Numbered from the stretch's first letter, positions 23,869 to 35,927 are shown. The stretch is 64,000 nt of DNA from Podospora pseudocomata (GCF_035222375.1 NW_026946366.1:62001-126000); one strand, 5' to 3'. Program-made: numbers and translations. Notes: a model not told the origin generated them from the sequence alone.

Positions 23869-24665
23869 ATGATGCAGAATAAGTCTGATGATATACACGA
23901 CGACAACTCCGACCTCCTCGAACCTTTCGTCGAAACAGAGTTGGTCAATGCCGATTTATTTGGAGAGTGGCTTCAACAAGAACTTGGCGATGGGAAAGAT
24001 CAGCAGGGCATCATCTCAAAGGTAGCAGCGGCGCTCGGTGTATTTAAGAAAACACTACAGTCGCTTTCTCTCGAGAGTACCCTGCCAAATCCCAGGTTAT
24101 GGAACATGCAAGTCGATGCAGTCAATGGTAACGATTTGAGGGTCATCGTTACTATACCAGGGTCGTCGGAGAAGATCGAAGTTGTTGCCAAGGATCAAGA
24201 CGAACTGCAGTTTCTCAAAGGCGTAGGTAAAACTTTGCCTGTTCATGCAACGCCGTCTAACACTCTACATTAGGATAAATGTCTCGGATACATGTCCAAA
24301 GTGGTTAGTTCATCTGGCTCGAAGAAATGATGGCGAAGCTGGTGATATTGACAACTACAGTGGCATGGACTTGCTCAATCGCTCGATAGACTGACCATCT
24401 ACGCACAAAGATGCAAGGAACTGAAGGCCCAAGAAGCGGAATTGATGTACAGTTTTCCAACGGTACGATGTTTTGAACCTTCAAGCTCATATCAAATAGG
24501 CATCCTGCAGAAGCTACAGTGCAGAAGCACATCAATCTGCTCAAGGAGTACAACGACATGAAAGACATTGGACAGCAAGTCATCGGCCTTATCGCAGAAA
24601 ACAAGGGCGTTCAAATCGGGAAGCTCTACGAGAATGGGGACTACGGGGTCACGGCGGACGACTGA
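23869..24665 (+). CDS. swi5: Swi5/Sae3-type DNA recombination mediator with a long N-terminal extension
   Basis: Predicted exons are 23869-24222, 24274-24303, 24361-24446 and 24500-24665, giving 211 residues. The C-terminal Swi5 domain includes the coiled-coil stretch LTIYAQRCKELKAQEAELM and the conserved end HINLLKEYNDMKDIGQQ, then IGLIAENKG and YGVTADD. Swi5 pairs with Sfr1/Mei5 to help Rad51 and Dmc1 load and exchange strands. The first intron has a clear TCTAAC branch site; donors GTAGGT, GTTAGT and GTACAG are inferred from reading phase. The first exon (about 118 residues, MMQNKSDDIHDD...) has no recognised domain and is long compared with yeast Swi5/Sae3 (under about 100 residues). The C-terminal assignment is firm; the N-terminal part and the 10-codon second exon are less certain. 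Confidence 0.8.
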
Positions 24666-24722
24666 AGCAGCAACAATGGCCAATCTCTCTTGATTCCCCG
24701 CCCCCAATCTTCGACTTCTATC

Positions 24723-25235
24723 TTATGTACAAGCCACAAATGCGTTGCCACTGGCCCCGGTATGAGTGATCAACTTGTCGAACGCTCCGTTGCTGTCGAA
24801 AATAACTCTGTCCGGGCCGGGAGATCCACCGGTGTACACGGCGTATGTCTTCATGATGGGATACTCATACCATGGTGCAGGGGTGGGAAAGTTGAAGCCC
24901 TCGTAGTTGTTGTACCGGTGGGGATAGCTGTCTGTTGACTGGTTAGTACTGTCTGTTGCGACTTGACCAGCACAACTGACTGATGTTTTGGCCAGCAAGG
25001 CGGAGAGTGTGTCCCTTGTTGCGGGCAGCAGTGATGTGGGACGTCTGGTAGCAAACAGTGCCGCAAGTGTAGGCACAGGCTCTCTCTTCAAGCACAGGGG
25101 CAGCCTCTACCTCGGTCGAGACCGGTGCAGCAGACACGGCGACCACCGAGAGAATGGTAACGAGGGCGGAGAGGAACTGAAATGATTAGTCTCAACAGAA
25201 AGGATGCTGGGTGTCCAGTGACTTACCTGAACCAT
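24723..25235 (-). CDS. Secreted guanyl-specific ribonuclease (RNase T1/F1 family)
   Basis: Exons are 25235-25227 (only MVQ), 25176-24981 and 24931-24723, giving 137 residues. The signal peptide reads [20 protein letters not shown] and is formed across the first intron. The mature part carries [10 protein letters not shown], then [11 protein letters not shown], where His and Glu are catalytic in RNase T1 (His40/Glu58-type region), then [11 protein letters not shown] with the catalytic Arg, and the end [13 protein letters not shown] with the catalytic His. The second intron has a TACTAAC branch site. It cleaves RNA after guanosine outside the cell, for nutrition or against competitors. Not related to the receptor genes by sequence. 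Confidence 0.92.
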
Positions 25236-25318
25236 TTTGACCGATGAAAACTATGTACAAATGCAAGCTCGGGCTCGTGGGATACAGAATCAACAACATC
25301 TATGAGGACCCAGCCCAT

Positions 25319-25326
25319 CTTTATAT
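25319..25326 (-). promoter_or_regulatory. Candidate TATA box for the ribonuclease gene
   Basis: ATATAAAG on the minus strand lies about 85 bp upstream of the ribonuclease start codon, a plausible distance allowing for a short leader. Confidence 0.4.
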
Positions 25327-26121
25327 CTGTCCTACTCTCAACTTCAACAACTCGTACCACCACCAAACAACGGCAACCCAACCACATCTGGAAGGTTGTA
25401 CACCTTCCTTTCCAACCACCGCCGATCTCCCCATGGCATCTCCTGCACCCCATTCGATAGCCTCAGCTCATTTTCGTGGGGAGTATCCCCTTCAAACCGC
25501 GCTTACCTTGTCCCATCCGTCAACCGCCCACAGCTTGTAATCCTCCCCACATTCCAAAACACACAAAGTTCCCACCCCTTGGTCAACCCTCTTGTCGATG
25601 TTTCGAAAATATCCAATAACACGCGCAAAAGACCCCCATCATGATTGGCCCACTTCCAACATTCAGTCTCATACAACATGCAAGTAAGTCCTTAGCGCCG
25701 GCAGATCTGCAGCAACATCACGCCCAACCAGCGAATCATCTTGGCAAACCAGCTCAGGTGGGTTGCAAACCCCTGACGACGGCTACATAGAGCTAGAGAC
25801 GCCATTTGTACTGATGAGGAAGTTGGTCGATGTAGTCTTATCAAGGTTATCTTGAGATGTTATCAGCCCCTTGATAATCCCACGTGGGAGACATGATTTG
25901 TTTTTTCGGACTTCGCCGGCTTCAGATATTCGAGTGATCACTATTGAACACACACATAGACACACAGAATCATGAGGTCTTTCCACACAAAGAATTAGTA
26001 AGAGAATTTCATTGCCAATTCCTTTGTCTCCATTGAAGCCAGCAAGGGCCCGGAAACAATTTCTATTCCTTACTACGGACTCACCTTACTCACCTATAAT
26101 CAACCCGCCACTTTACTCACC
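25327..26121. other. Intergenic region
   Basis: About 800 bp between the ribonuclease promoter and the stop of the Cys-rich protein. No gene or repeat is recognised. Confidence 0.4.
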
Positions 26122-26640
26122 TCAAAACCTAAAAACAATCGTATCCGTCGGCGTCAACGCCAAATCCTCCGGCTCCGGCACCCCCTCCACAATCAAACAC
26201 CTCTTCGCCTCGGGCGGCACAACCTCCCCCTCAACCACCGCAGTCTTTGGCAAATCCAACTCACTGTACTCCAAGCTCAACTCGGTCGGCTCGGCAATCC
26301 AATACTCGTTGGCAATATACTCCGCCTCCTGAATGGAACTAATCGCGTCCTCGCGAATGTTCTCGATAAAGCCCTCGTTCACCTCATCCATCGTGCTGTT
26401 CGGGGTAGAAGGCCCGCCGAGAAAGGCAGGCATCGAGTCGAGCACCCCGTTGGGGCCGTGGGCTTCGACGCAGAGGGGGCACATGGGGGAGAAGATGTCG
26501 CACCTCATGTCCTCGATCCAGTCGGGGACGGTGGGGAGGCCGCAGTTTGTTTCGCAGGGGAGGAGGACGGGGTTGGACCAGGCGCAAAAGGGGTGGGATT
26601 CGACGTGGCAGCCGGTTTGGGATTGGTAGGTTTGGCACAT
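26122..26640 (-). CDS. Small cysteine-rich hypothetical protein
   Basis: An open frame of 172 residues starting MCQTYQSQTGCHVESHPFCA. The N-terminal half has about nine cysteines, including CETNCGLP, and the pair PMCPLCVEAHGP resembles a zinc-binding knuckle. The C-terminal half is acidic and free of Cys. There is no signal peptide or membrane segment. The family is not recognised. The frame is long for its base composition and the start lies in good context; a longer spliced form cannot be excluded. Confidence 0.55.
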   Translation of the reverse strand: MCQTYQSQTGCHVESHPFCAWSNPVLLPCETNCGLPTVPDWIEDMRCDIFSPMCPLCVEAHGPNGVLDSMPAFLGGPSTPNSTMDEVNEGFIENIREDAISSIQEAEYIANEYWIAEPTELSLEYSELDLPKTAVVEGEVVPPEAKRCLIVEGVPEPEDLALTPTDTIVFRF

Positions 26641-27369
26641 TTTGGTGGGGGGTTAGTGGGTTGGATAGGGGGGTGGTTAAGAGTTACCTGATGGTTGTTG
26701 AGGAGTTATGTGGTGAAATGAGTAGGTAAGTTGTTGATTTTCTTGCTGCTGATGAGTGATGGTAGTCAAGTTTGGGGCTCATAGGGGATCTTATATGCTT
26801 TTCGGGATGGACCTCTTGTTGGCGACATTGTGCTATTTTAGATGCCGGCTTGCTTTGTTGTGACCCGCTGGTGGTCTTTCACAAGAAAGGTTTGGTTCAG
26901 GGACAGTCGGGAGAGAATGGTTTTGTGCTGTTTGGTGAAAGACATTGCCGTGACAAAGGTCAAAGAGTTGTGATGCATAAAAATAAAACAGACAGGTAGG
27001 TTGAAATCATTCAATACCGTGTATGACGAAAATAAATATCACTGTTCAATATATCTATCTACTATCCCTCATGCAACGAAAGTTCTTGTGGGGATTTACT
27101 TGACCTGAAAGCCTTGACTTTGCATTGTAAGAGTTTCAGGAAAAGAGCACCTCTTTCTCAGCCGTTTATCCATTGTCCCTGCAGTCTTGACTTGAATTGA
27201 CGTCACAATATCCGGTAGCTTTGCGGAAGTTAAGACAAGAGGCGCACACTTTTTAAAGGGTTGGCTATTGGTTCTCATCGCTCATCATCGAATCACTCTC
27301 CCGAAATAGATTCATAGCATAGCAATACCGTATGCTACTCTACCCGTGTCGCAGTCTGCCAATTCAACC
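26641..27369. other. Intergenic region
   Basis: About 730 bp; no feature is recognised. It lies between two divergent genes and probably contains both promoters. Confidence 0.4.
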
Positions 27370-28445
27370 ATGTCAGATTCTTGTGGCGATGACCCCTTGC
27401 CCAAGCCCCCGATGGAGTTGGAAGTCAAATGCCGCAAAGCCCTTGAAAGATACGCAGCAATCACAAAGATGGATGGTACGAGACACTTCCCTTCAGACAT
27501 TCACCGACAATCTGCCAACATCAGGACGTTCAACACTCATGTCAGAGATCGTCGAACACGCGGAGAATCATGCTAAATTGAGACAATTGAGAAATTTCCT
27601 GGTGGATGCCATTCTCAAACCAGGTACCGCAGCTCCCCCTATTCTTCATCCCCGTCTCGCAAATACTGACAATGTGCATGAGAAGTACGAAACCGGTATC
27701 ACAAAGCTCGCCTGACCATGACAGCCGCACTGGCCCCTGATTTTGACCAGGATATTGACAAGCATATCGCCACAATGGCCGAAAGGTCACGCCCCAAAAA
27801 AGGGCGTCAATATCTCAGACGACAATACCTTCTTAGAGATGACCACCACTGTATCATGACTGGTTAGTATGAGAGACGCTACCTTGCCTCCCTATCTCCA
27901 CAAGACCAAGCAACCAAGTTCCGTAGCACTATTCACTGTGTTCACGTCCTCTCTTCTACAATTTTCAACTGTGGTGACAACAAATCCACCAGAGTTAGTC
28001 CACCTCGAGGTCCACCCACCTCAATATTAACCCAACTGACACGAGCCTACTGATCCAGGCTCGTCAAAGTGCAGCTACGTGGTGGGCCCTCCGTCGGTAC
28101 TTCGACCTTTCCGACCGCACCTTCCACCCAGATATCCTCAACGGGCCCGAAAATACCATATCCCTCACATTTGAGTTCATCAAGGAGTACCGCCAGTTTC
28201 GGATAGCTTTGGAACCAGGAGAAGGCAATGGAAATATCTACACCTGCCGTATCATGGATCCAGAGACCCGGAGCATGTCTGTAGATCATGTTGCTCCCCA
28301 AGATCAGCCCATCACCTTGACGCATCATGACAACATTCCAATGCCCAGTAGGGACCTTCTTAGAATACATCATACCCTGGGTAAAATCTTTCATGTGAGC
28401 AAAAACACCGCTGAATCTATCACCAGAATGTTGACTTGTGTGTAG
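27370..28445 (+). CDS. Fungal HNH nuclease-domain protein
   Basis: Five exons are proposed: 27370-27475, 27525-27623, 27683-27862, about 27911-27993 and 28059-28445, giving about 284 residues; reading phase is kept across all of them. The N-terminal part is helical (GRSTLMSEIVEHAENHAKLR). The core reads YLRRQYLLRDDHHCIMT, followed after an intron by STIHCVHVL, the Cys/His pattern of the HNH fold found in a large fungal family. The last exon has the family's downstream block (WWALRRYFDLSDR, then NGPENTISL). Function in fungi is unknown; many copies vary within species. The asparagine of the H-N-H motif is not obvious, so activity is uncertain. The start of exon 4 could be six bases earlier. 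Confidence 0.65.
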
Positions 28446-29515
28446 GCTGAGCCACGTTTGAACTAGAACGTGATGATTGAAGAAGCAGGTTGTTGATGGG
28501 ATATATTCAGCATGTATGATCTTGGTATCTATGTACCAGCTTCCTTGCAGGATCTATATGGTTTGATATTGATGGAGATGGATAGCTATTTAAGAAGGCG
28601 GACGCCGAGAGTAGTGAAATATACATTACGCCTACCCAATAAAGCCAAAGGAAGGTGTGCAGAAAGAAGGCTATACTCTGTAAGCCATTAGCCAACGGCA
28701 TACACCGTTTAAACCAGCATCACCTATAATCCTAACCCTAACCCCGTCTCCCCGTGCCCCCATACTCCCTTCCCTTCACCCATTCCCTCATGCACCTCTT
28801 TCTCTTCTGAAGACGGGACCCAATTTTCCACTCAACCTTTCTCACACACAACCCTCTACTCACCACCCATCCTTACCTCCCCCCATCGTCTCACACCATT
28901 CACAACCACCAACTGGACCTTCCCCCTCAGAAAAGGAACCTCCCCCTCCGCAACCCCATCCAAATGCAACCCCAAAAAGTTCTCCCCTCCACCACCACTA
29001 ACCCTTCCCCTACGCAAGAAAAAGCCAAGATGATCATCACCCCCTACCATACCAAGCCCGCCCAAAATCCCACCAATAACACCCAAGCAAAACACAAGCA
29101 TTCTTGGTACCGGCAGTTACCTTCCCCCCTTTAGCGCCCCTATGAACAAGCTCAAAGCAACCAAGCTAACGGCTTCCAAAGCCGATCGGTTAGACATGGG
29201 TGGCACCCTCTTGGCAACGACCACAAGAGAAAATGTCACTGCGACGGAGAAGTGTTTTTGAGTTGAGCAAAAACGCCCATGTATCAAAATTGTTATGTCC
29301 CGACTCTCGTCCCAAAGAAGAGGCCAGAAATTGAATATCTACAAGAAGTTTGAAAAGAATGCCATCAGAGTTATCACCGAGGTGAAAAACTCACATGGAT
29401 GCAAATGCACCGTTCCCACTCCCAACCACTCTATCAATGCTATTCGCTTTCTTCTACTACCACCTCGCCAAAAAAAAAAAACCCCTTGTTCCACCGCCAC
29501 TCAAGAAGAAACTTC
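28446..29515. other. Intergenic region with telomere-like motif
   Basis: About 1 kb with no supported gene. Two tandem telomere-type units (CCTAACCCTAACCCC) lie near 28731-28745. The stretch 28740-29060 is strongly C-rich on the plus strand. Confidence 0.4.
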
Positions 29516-30293
29516 TTAGCAGGTGAAGACCGAGGGGCCGGGGATCTGGTAGTTGGTGACAGGGGGCCAGTAGATGCTGATCTTGACACCGGGGTGGGAG
29601 CCCTACATATACGAGTTAGTAACCAATTGGCTGGGAACAAAGTGATGATATATCAAGGCAAAAACTTACAGAGTAAGCACCGGGGAAGGCAACGGTGGAG
29701 GGGGTCTTGCTGCCGGTACCGCCGACAATGTTGAGCTGAGCACACTCCATGTAGAACTGAGCACCGGGGTAGTTGCCGGCACCGTGGAGAGCAAGCATCT
29801 CAGCACGGAGGAGGTACTGGCCGGGGGCGATGCAGGAGGGGATCTTGATGCTGTGGCGGCCCTGGCCGTTGATGACCTTCTCGGTGCCCCAGACGCCGTT
29901 GTTGTAGCCGTCCTCCTGGATCTTGAACCAACCGCCGCCGACACCAGAGTCGGTGGTGGCGTCGTTGACCTTCTTGAGGTAGGCCATGGTGGGGCCCTTG
30001 TGGGAGATGTCCATGATGTCGTTGGGGGCAGAGCCGGTGGTGGAGAGCATGTAGCGCCAGATGGCGGTCACGTTCTGACCAGCCTGGACGGTGATGACCT
30101 TGGAGGTGGGGGTGGTCGGGTTGGGAGCACCGTTGCAGGCGATCGAGGCAGAGTCGACATTCTCAATGGGGCCGTTGTAGCTGGGCACACGGACACCACC
30201 ACCAACACCGTGGTTGACACCGTTCACCTCGAGGGAGGAGAAGATGGTGTGGGCGCTCGCGGCGGAGGCAAGGAGGATAGGGGCGAACTTCAT
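29516..30293 (-). CDS. AA9 lytic polysaccharide monooxygenase
   Basis: Exons are 30293-29670 and 29602-29516 (intron GTAAGT...TATGTAG, 67 nt), giving 236 residues without a cellulose-binding module. The signal peptide [14 protein letters not shown] is cut before His in [11 protein letters not shown], giving the N-terminal copper-brace histidine. The second copper His is in [15 protein letters not shown], and the axial Tyr is in [15 protein letters not shown]. These are AA9 (formerly GH61) signatures; the enzyme oxidatively cleaves cellulose or related glucans outside the cell with copper and a reductant. The second exon supplies the conserved end ([13 protein letters not shown], then [11 protein letters not shown]). 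The start was chosen because the signal peptide begins there; upstream in-frame codons are leader. Confidence 0.95.
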
Positions 30294-30398
30294 GGTGACG
30301 GTGGATGGAGTTTGAGGGAGTGGTCCAGGTAAACTTGCTCGAATGTGCTCGTCGATGGATGGCTCTCTAGAAAGGATTCTGGATGGGATGGTGACGGG

Positions 30399-30406
30399 TA
30401 TATATA
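30399..30406 (-). promoter_or_regulatory. Candidate TATA box for the AA9 gene
   Basis: TATATATA lies about 105 bp upstream of the AA9 start codon, within the usual fungal range when a short leader is present. Confidence 0.45.
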
Positions 30407-32718
30407 CCTGTGCCGCCTGCCGTGACAACACCAAGTCCCGCCATCATGCTTTCAAGATTGTGCATCTTTCGGTTGCAAAGACTTGACGGCCTCGGGTTCC
30501 GCAGTTGGCAGCAGTAGCCGCGCGGAATCTGGGGGGCATGACAGCAGGCTTGGTGGCTTGGAGGCCAAGGAGTGCCACGCCGGCGTCAATCCGGTCACGA
30601 TCCCGATCTGGGTGCAACATCTCGGCGCCTAGTCCGACTCGGTGCAGTGAGGTTGTCATCCGTGAGGGCCGCCGGTGGACGGGCGGAACATGATGGTCCG
30701 GAGACCAATATAGAATGTTCGGCAGCCTTGCCGACAATCCCCCAGACGGGCCTAGCCAAGCCTCTAGACCTTGATCTGTCTTGCCCCTGCAATCTTTTCC
30801 CCTTCAGGGTTTTCTTCTCTGATGGACGTCAGTTGTCCCGCTGACAAGCTTTTCCCGGTTTCAGGAATCGTGTTCCCCACAAATCCGATGATCTCATCCA
30901 ACTGCAGTCTTCGTGTGTCCTCCTCCGCAGACTCTTGATGGAGAAAGCACCCCCGCGGGGAGCGGCAGAGAAAGGCACCTTGTGCATCATGCACCCCGGC
31001 CTTCAGCGGCCTCCTTTCCCGGGACTCTGTCATCATGTTTCCACAAAACCAGGAAGCGATTCGACAAAAGTTTTTGTCGCTTCCGTTGCAGCCCAGCTTC
31101 TGTGGTATTTTGAGCATGTGGGCATGTCTCTTGAAGGATATTCGGGGAACCGCCCGTTGACCGCTACGCGTCGAGGAGGCTATGTGATGTGGTTGGCATC
31201 TTGATGTTGAGGAATCTGGTGTGCAAGCGCCTGCCAGTCTTGGACATGTGTGTTGAGTTGAGCACATTGTGTTTTTGTCTCGTCGTTGGCTGAGCTTCTT
31301 GGTGCTGCAGGTTTTGATCACTCGAATATCGGGCCGCGTACGCCGAGCAGGAAACAGCAGCGCCAACCTGGCCTCCTAATCATGGCGGATTCCAGATGAT
31401 TCTCCCGAGTGACTTGGCGATGGAGGTCTTTTATTCTTCGAGGCAGCCGTTGCGCTGACGTTGCCTTGATCACAAGTTCGTCATCTATCGTCGGGCAAAG
31501 GGAACCTTGGAACCCAACGCGGGCTTTGGTGTTGGCAAGTATACCATGGTGATAGGAACGAGAATATGGGGGGTCAATGGGATACTAGCTGGATGTTTGT
31601 TATTTCTCTGTTGTCAGCCTCGAACAGCTCGCAAACTATGTTTACGTACTGCGGTTTCTGGAATAACTGCAGCAGGCAGACGTCGACGATACCACCGACA
31701 GCAGCACCCTGAGGAAGGTGGGTGTTATCCGGCAGATGATTCTTGTTGCGCGTTTCTTGCCATCGCCTTGGCAGGTGAACATGGTCGGGCTTCGTCGAGA
31801 TTTACCACAAGTGGTGCAAGACCTCCAGCAGTGAATTTTGGGTTGAGAGATAACTGAATCCTCATCTCGAGAAAAAATCGCTCGTTCTGTTGACTACACA
31901 CCTCGCTACTTAGACATCCCGGCCATCATTTATTGTCGGCTATTTACAGCCAAAATATAGTATGCCCGGGGCGAGTGCTTTTCAACAGCTAGGGCAGAGG
32001 GTCGATACTAGCTAGTTACTGTTTTTAATGAGCTATACATGTTGGAAAAATTGGGTCTTCGTGCAGGTCTTCGGTTCTGGAGGCACTGGAATCCCAAACA
32101 AAATGACACGAAGAATGCTTGACGAGATCTACAATGAAAAGGGAAATGAAAAGTTTCCAGTCTGATAGTCTTGATGGGAGACGGGAGTGTGGCCCAGAAG
32201 AGTATGGCTGGCGAAAGCGGAAAGTACGACAGGCATGGGATAACACTGCCGCCTTCGGGGCACTTTCTTGCCCTCGCAAGAGATATCAGAGAGGGACAAA
32301 CTCTGAGTATCGGATCAATGTTTCCCGAATGTCCGATAATTCGCAGATCTTTCCAGAAACACGGAGATGTTGTCGCTTTCGTAGTACGTACAATCAAGGT
32401 CCAATTCCTTCTCGTTTATTGCCGTGGACAATCGACCCTCCTATTGGACTGCGCCATACTAAATCATTGGCATTCCGGCTAAGTAACTCCCGATAGCCAA
32501 TTACCTTGTCAAACTCCCCTCATTTGCTCATTTACCCTGCTGTATCGAGGTGGTTAAGGAGCGGTTACAACGCTGGATATGCAAGGAGAATCCCTTACTA
32601 CTACTACCCGGAATTCGAGGACCTTGATTAACGAGGAGCTTCTAGAGGCACGCTTGATCTGAACAAACATCTCCAGTCCTCATCATGATGACCATGTTGT
32701 TGCTTGAGGCTAACCGCA
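30407..32718. other. Intergenic region of about 2.3 kb
   Basis: Several open frames of 60-200 codons overlap on both strands, but none has a recognised family, start context or splice support. No repeat was noticed. Confidence 0.4.
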
Positions 32719-34529
32719 ATGTTAAGTGACCTGTCTCCACGGGCGGAGTCACTCGTCCCAGCGAATGTCGACAAGCTATTTGATCTGCTTAATACCAACG
32801 GCGAGGCGTCCTCGGGATCAACATGGAGTCGCGCACCAAGATCCCTTTCTGCCACTCAACAGGGGAGTCGGAACTTGCTTGATGGTGTTCTCTCGCCGGC
32901 TGCCACAACTCAAAGACCTTTTGTCCAACAACATTCAATATGGCAGGAACCGCTTTTTGAGTCGGGGTGTAGAGGCTCACTGCATGGTCAACAATGCGCA
33001 GGGCAATGCTCCGACCCCAAGATATTGTTCAGTTCCCTCAGCATTCTAGGAAACTGCCTTGCCTTTGCAACCGCGGGCTTACTGGCAGATGACGGCATTG
33101 TTATTCGAGAAGCCCCACTGGAGGACACCCCGACATCACTACAAATAGCTGGTGTCCCCGAAAACATCAATGCAACTCAGATACTCGATGATATTGTACG
33201 ATGCGCTGTGTCGTCCTGCGAAGGCGAAGGTAGAATATCCGGCATGGCCACCTGCACGACACAGCTTATCGAACTAAGGGGACACCTGGGTGGTCCGCAT
33301 AACGCCTCTAGCCTTGAGCAATTCCAGGTCCTTCATGACGGCCTAGGCCAATATTGTGGCAAGCTTGATATGGAGTTTGAGCCTGACATTGCAGGGCCGG
33401 GGGTAAGTTGGCATTTCCTCTGGAAAACTGGCGATTCTTTTGGATTCAGAAGCTGACCGCCTAACCCTTCTCCAGGTCCTGCTGTCACAAATGATACAGG
33501 CATCAGTCTCAGTCACCTCGTTTGTTTTCATCACGATAATCAGCTCTTGGGCCCGGTTCGTTCTTTTGGTCCACAAGCGAGGCGACTGGAAGAAAGCGGA
33601 GCGTCGTCACAGAAAACTCACAACATCCAGAGTCCACGGTGCGTTGGTTTCGGCTGCCGTGGAATTCCAGGAAGCCCAAGCCTTCTTCACCATGGCCATT
33701 CAGATCGCGACCATTGCCACGTTTGAGCCGAGCTTTACCTGCGGCTTGTCTTGCAGCCAGCAAGAATCGATCCAATCCCTGAGCGACACCATCATGAATG
33801 GGCAGTTGATTCGTGCTCTGGCGGTCAACAGCATGCTGCCTGTGCTTCTGACACAGTCAGTACTACACCGTGCCGGAATGAGCTGGTGGTATACCTTGAC
33901 GCTTTGCATCATTGTCTGCATCTTTTCAGAGGTCATCAGGTGGCAAACTGTCACTCAAGTCCCTTTCCACATCCTGTTAGGCCGGCTAAAAGATCTAGTA
34001 CCAGTGGATGAGTGTGGTGGTAACCCTTCTCTGACAGCGTATTGCCTGACGCCTTTATACAATCTTCAACTTGTGGAAATGCCTATGCTGATTGTAGGAT
34101 ATACAACCGCCCTGGTACTCCTTCTTGCGCAGAGCGCACATCGGACATGGCCGATTATTTCACCTATAGTCGAGAGGCATAGACCTGGTCAGTTGCTGGC
34201 TTACTTGGGAAAGCATTTCTTTCGAGTGTCTTGGTACGGATTACAGATGACCCTTGCCATCGCCACGGCCTTACATTTCGTCACTCTTTGGACCATCAGC
34301 CGCGGTTTGAATTCGTCACCGAAAGACTGGACATATGGCCAGGTGGTGTCGGCAATGCTCTGGGCTCCGATATTGGGAAAGTACCTATACTACAATATTT
34401 GTAAGTGGTATTGAACAGACTCTGGGTTGCTTCTTTTTCGCTTACGTTTCTGTCTTAGTTGGAGTGAAGAGGGGAGTCGAGGCACGGCTTGCGCGAGAGT
34501 ACACGGTGATTCGACTTGAGCCTCACTGA
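32719..34529 (+). CDS. Multi-spanning fungal membrane protein next to the HET gene
   Basis: Exons are 32719-33402, 33476-34400 and 34459-34529, giving about 559 residues. The first junction joins DIAGPG to VLLSQMIQ across GTAAGT...CTCCAG; the second joins YYNIF to GVKRGVEARL. The N-terminal part has a hydrophobic segment (SILGNCLAFATAGLLA) and a Cys-containing extracellular-looking region. After DIAGPG come about six membrane spans, e.g. SVTSFVFITIISSW, WWYTLTLCIIVCIF and GYTTALVLLLAQSA. This resembles a widespread uncharacterised Pezizomycotina membrane-protein family with the DIxGxG junction. It ends about 200 bp before the HET gene in the same direction. The first 70 codons look poorly conserved and the true start may differ. 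Confidence 0.65.
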
Positions 34530-34735
34530 AATGCTCAGTTATCCTTGCGGTATGGTATGCCTACAGCGCCAGGACTTTGATCGAATCACCAGCCCGGTAT
34601 CAGGTTGCCTTAGCCACAGCATCGCCCCCAATAACTATCAACTTGGCACATCCGCACCTCCACGGAATTGCATTTAAATTCACGGTACAAAAGCTCCAGG
34701 TATTTTGTTTTCCAGCACCATTTGCGGCAAACAGG

Positions 34736-35922
34736 ATGTCAATCAATTCACCTCAGGGCAGCACCTCCATGCTCCACACCCTGCTGGTGTGGTTAGCCAG
34801 CTACACCGCCTGCGTATTGAAGAAGCTGAAAAAAGCCTTTGATTCAGACCTGTCACACCTACCGCCACTTGTTTACGGCCCTTTACCTAGCGCAGCATCC
34901 ATCAGAATCTTCGATATGATCAAGCCAGCTGCAGGAGACAGAAACATCATCAGACTGTCAACTCGAATCATCAACCTAGACTCGGACTTAGCCTCGCTGC
35001 CGGAATATGTTGCTCTGTCTTATACGTGGGAAAACCTAATCACGATTCGAGAGTCGGTGCCAGATTCAATGAATTTCAGAAACCCCTTTTTCTGTTCCAT
35101 CAAGAGGCCGAATGATGAACGATTTGGATGGCTAGACCCGGCAAAATGGATTTATTTCTGGCAAAGTAGCCGGTACATGATAGCTGAAGAGAAGGTCGAT
35201 TGGAACGGTGACAAATTAAGGTGGATTGAGGTGGATGGCTGCGGCGTACAGGTCAAGGAGAATCTGTTTCACTTCTTGGAGACAGTTCAACGGGTACGAA
35301 AAGACCCTGCAGGGCCTCACGGTTGGGGCAGGCTTCAGCTAGACTCAGGTTTCGACAATGTGGGCTATCCGCTTTGGATCGATGCTATATGCATCAACCA
35401 GGACGACCCAGACGAGCGAGGTTCTCAGGTATCGCTGATGTCAAGGGTCTATCAATCTGCCAAACACGTTTTGGCATGGACCGGGAAGAGTGACAGACTG
35501 TCGGAATGGGCAGCCCAAGGGTTCAGTCGATTAATGGATTGGGAGGCACACTGTGCGAAACGGATGAGGGAGAAGATTGAAAAGAGAGAAGAGCGCTCCT
35601 GGAGCGACATCAACATTGACAGAACGCTTTCGTCGATTGAGTGAATGTCTTTACGCCATTGGTTTGGCTTATTCGCTTTTTTTCACCGTCTTTGGTTTCG
35701 TCGAGCATGGATCGCGCAGGAGGCGACTTTCGCAAAACGTACCTTCGTCTTAACCTCCACTAACCTGTTCTCTATGACGATAGTTCTGTTGGCGCTGGAG
35801 GTGATTGACAGGTATGGGTTGGAAGATGAGTTATGCAAGTTAGGACGAGGCCTGCTTACTGGTCGGTCCGTATCAAACACTGAGGTTTTCGTTGCAATGC
35901 ATACGGGGGATATCTCGAGGAT
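34736..35922 (+). pseudogene. HET-domain gene, 5' part, interrupted by the right cassette
   Basis: From the ATG at 34736 the frame encodes the HET core: SLPEYVALSYTWENL, then PLWIDAICINQDDPDERGSQ, SRVYQSAKHVLAWTG, and after an in-frame TGA at 35642-35644 WFRRAWIAQEATFAKRTFVL in the same frame. These are the three HET blocks in order. The TGA would cut the protein at about 302 residues, before the third block; no plausible intron removes it. Coding stops making sense at 35923, where the HNWD cassette begins, and resumes at 42052. HET proteins start incompatibility-linked cell death when activated. Two lesions (nonsense codon and 6.1-kb insertion) make the gene a pseudogene, unless the short form has a role. 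Confidence 0.85.
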
Positions 35923-35927
35923 GAACA
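35923..35927. repeat. Boundary pentamer, inner end of right cassette
   Basis: GAACA, the first of the direct pair around the right cassette. It overlaps a Met-Asn codon pair of the interrupted HET gene. Confidence 0.55.

Noticed and set aside
28856-29101. 81-codon minus-strand frame in the C-rich interval
   Set aside because: Gly/Val-rich composition follows the local base bias; no family or conserved motif.
29784-30332. 182-codon frame opposite the AA9 gene
   Set aside because: Antisense shadow of a strongly codon-biased secreted enzyme; very rich in Gly, Val and Asp with no family.
35642-35644. Explaining the TGA in the HET gene as part of an intron
   Set aside because: The sequence just after it (WFRRAWIAQEATF) is conserved HET coding in the same frame, and no acceptor site would remove only the stop.
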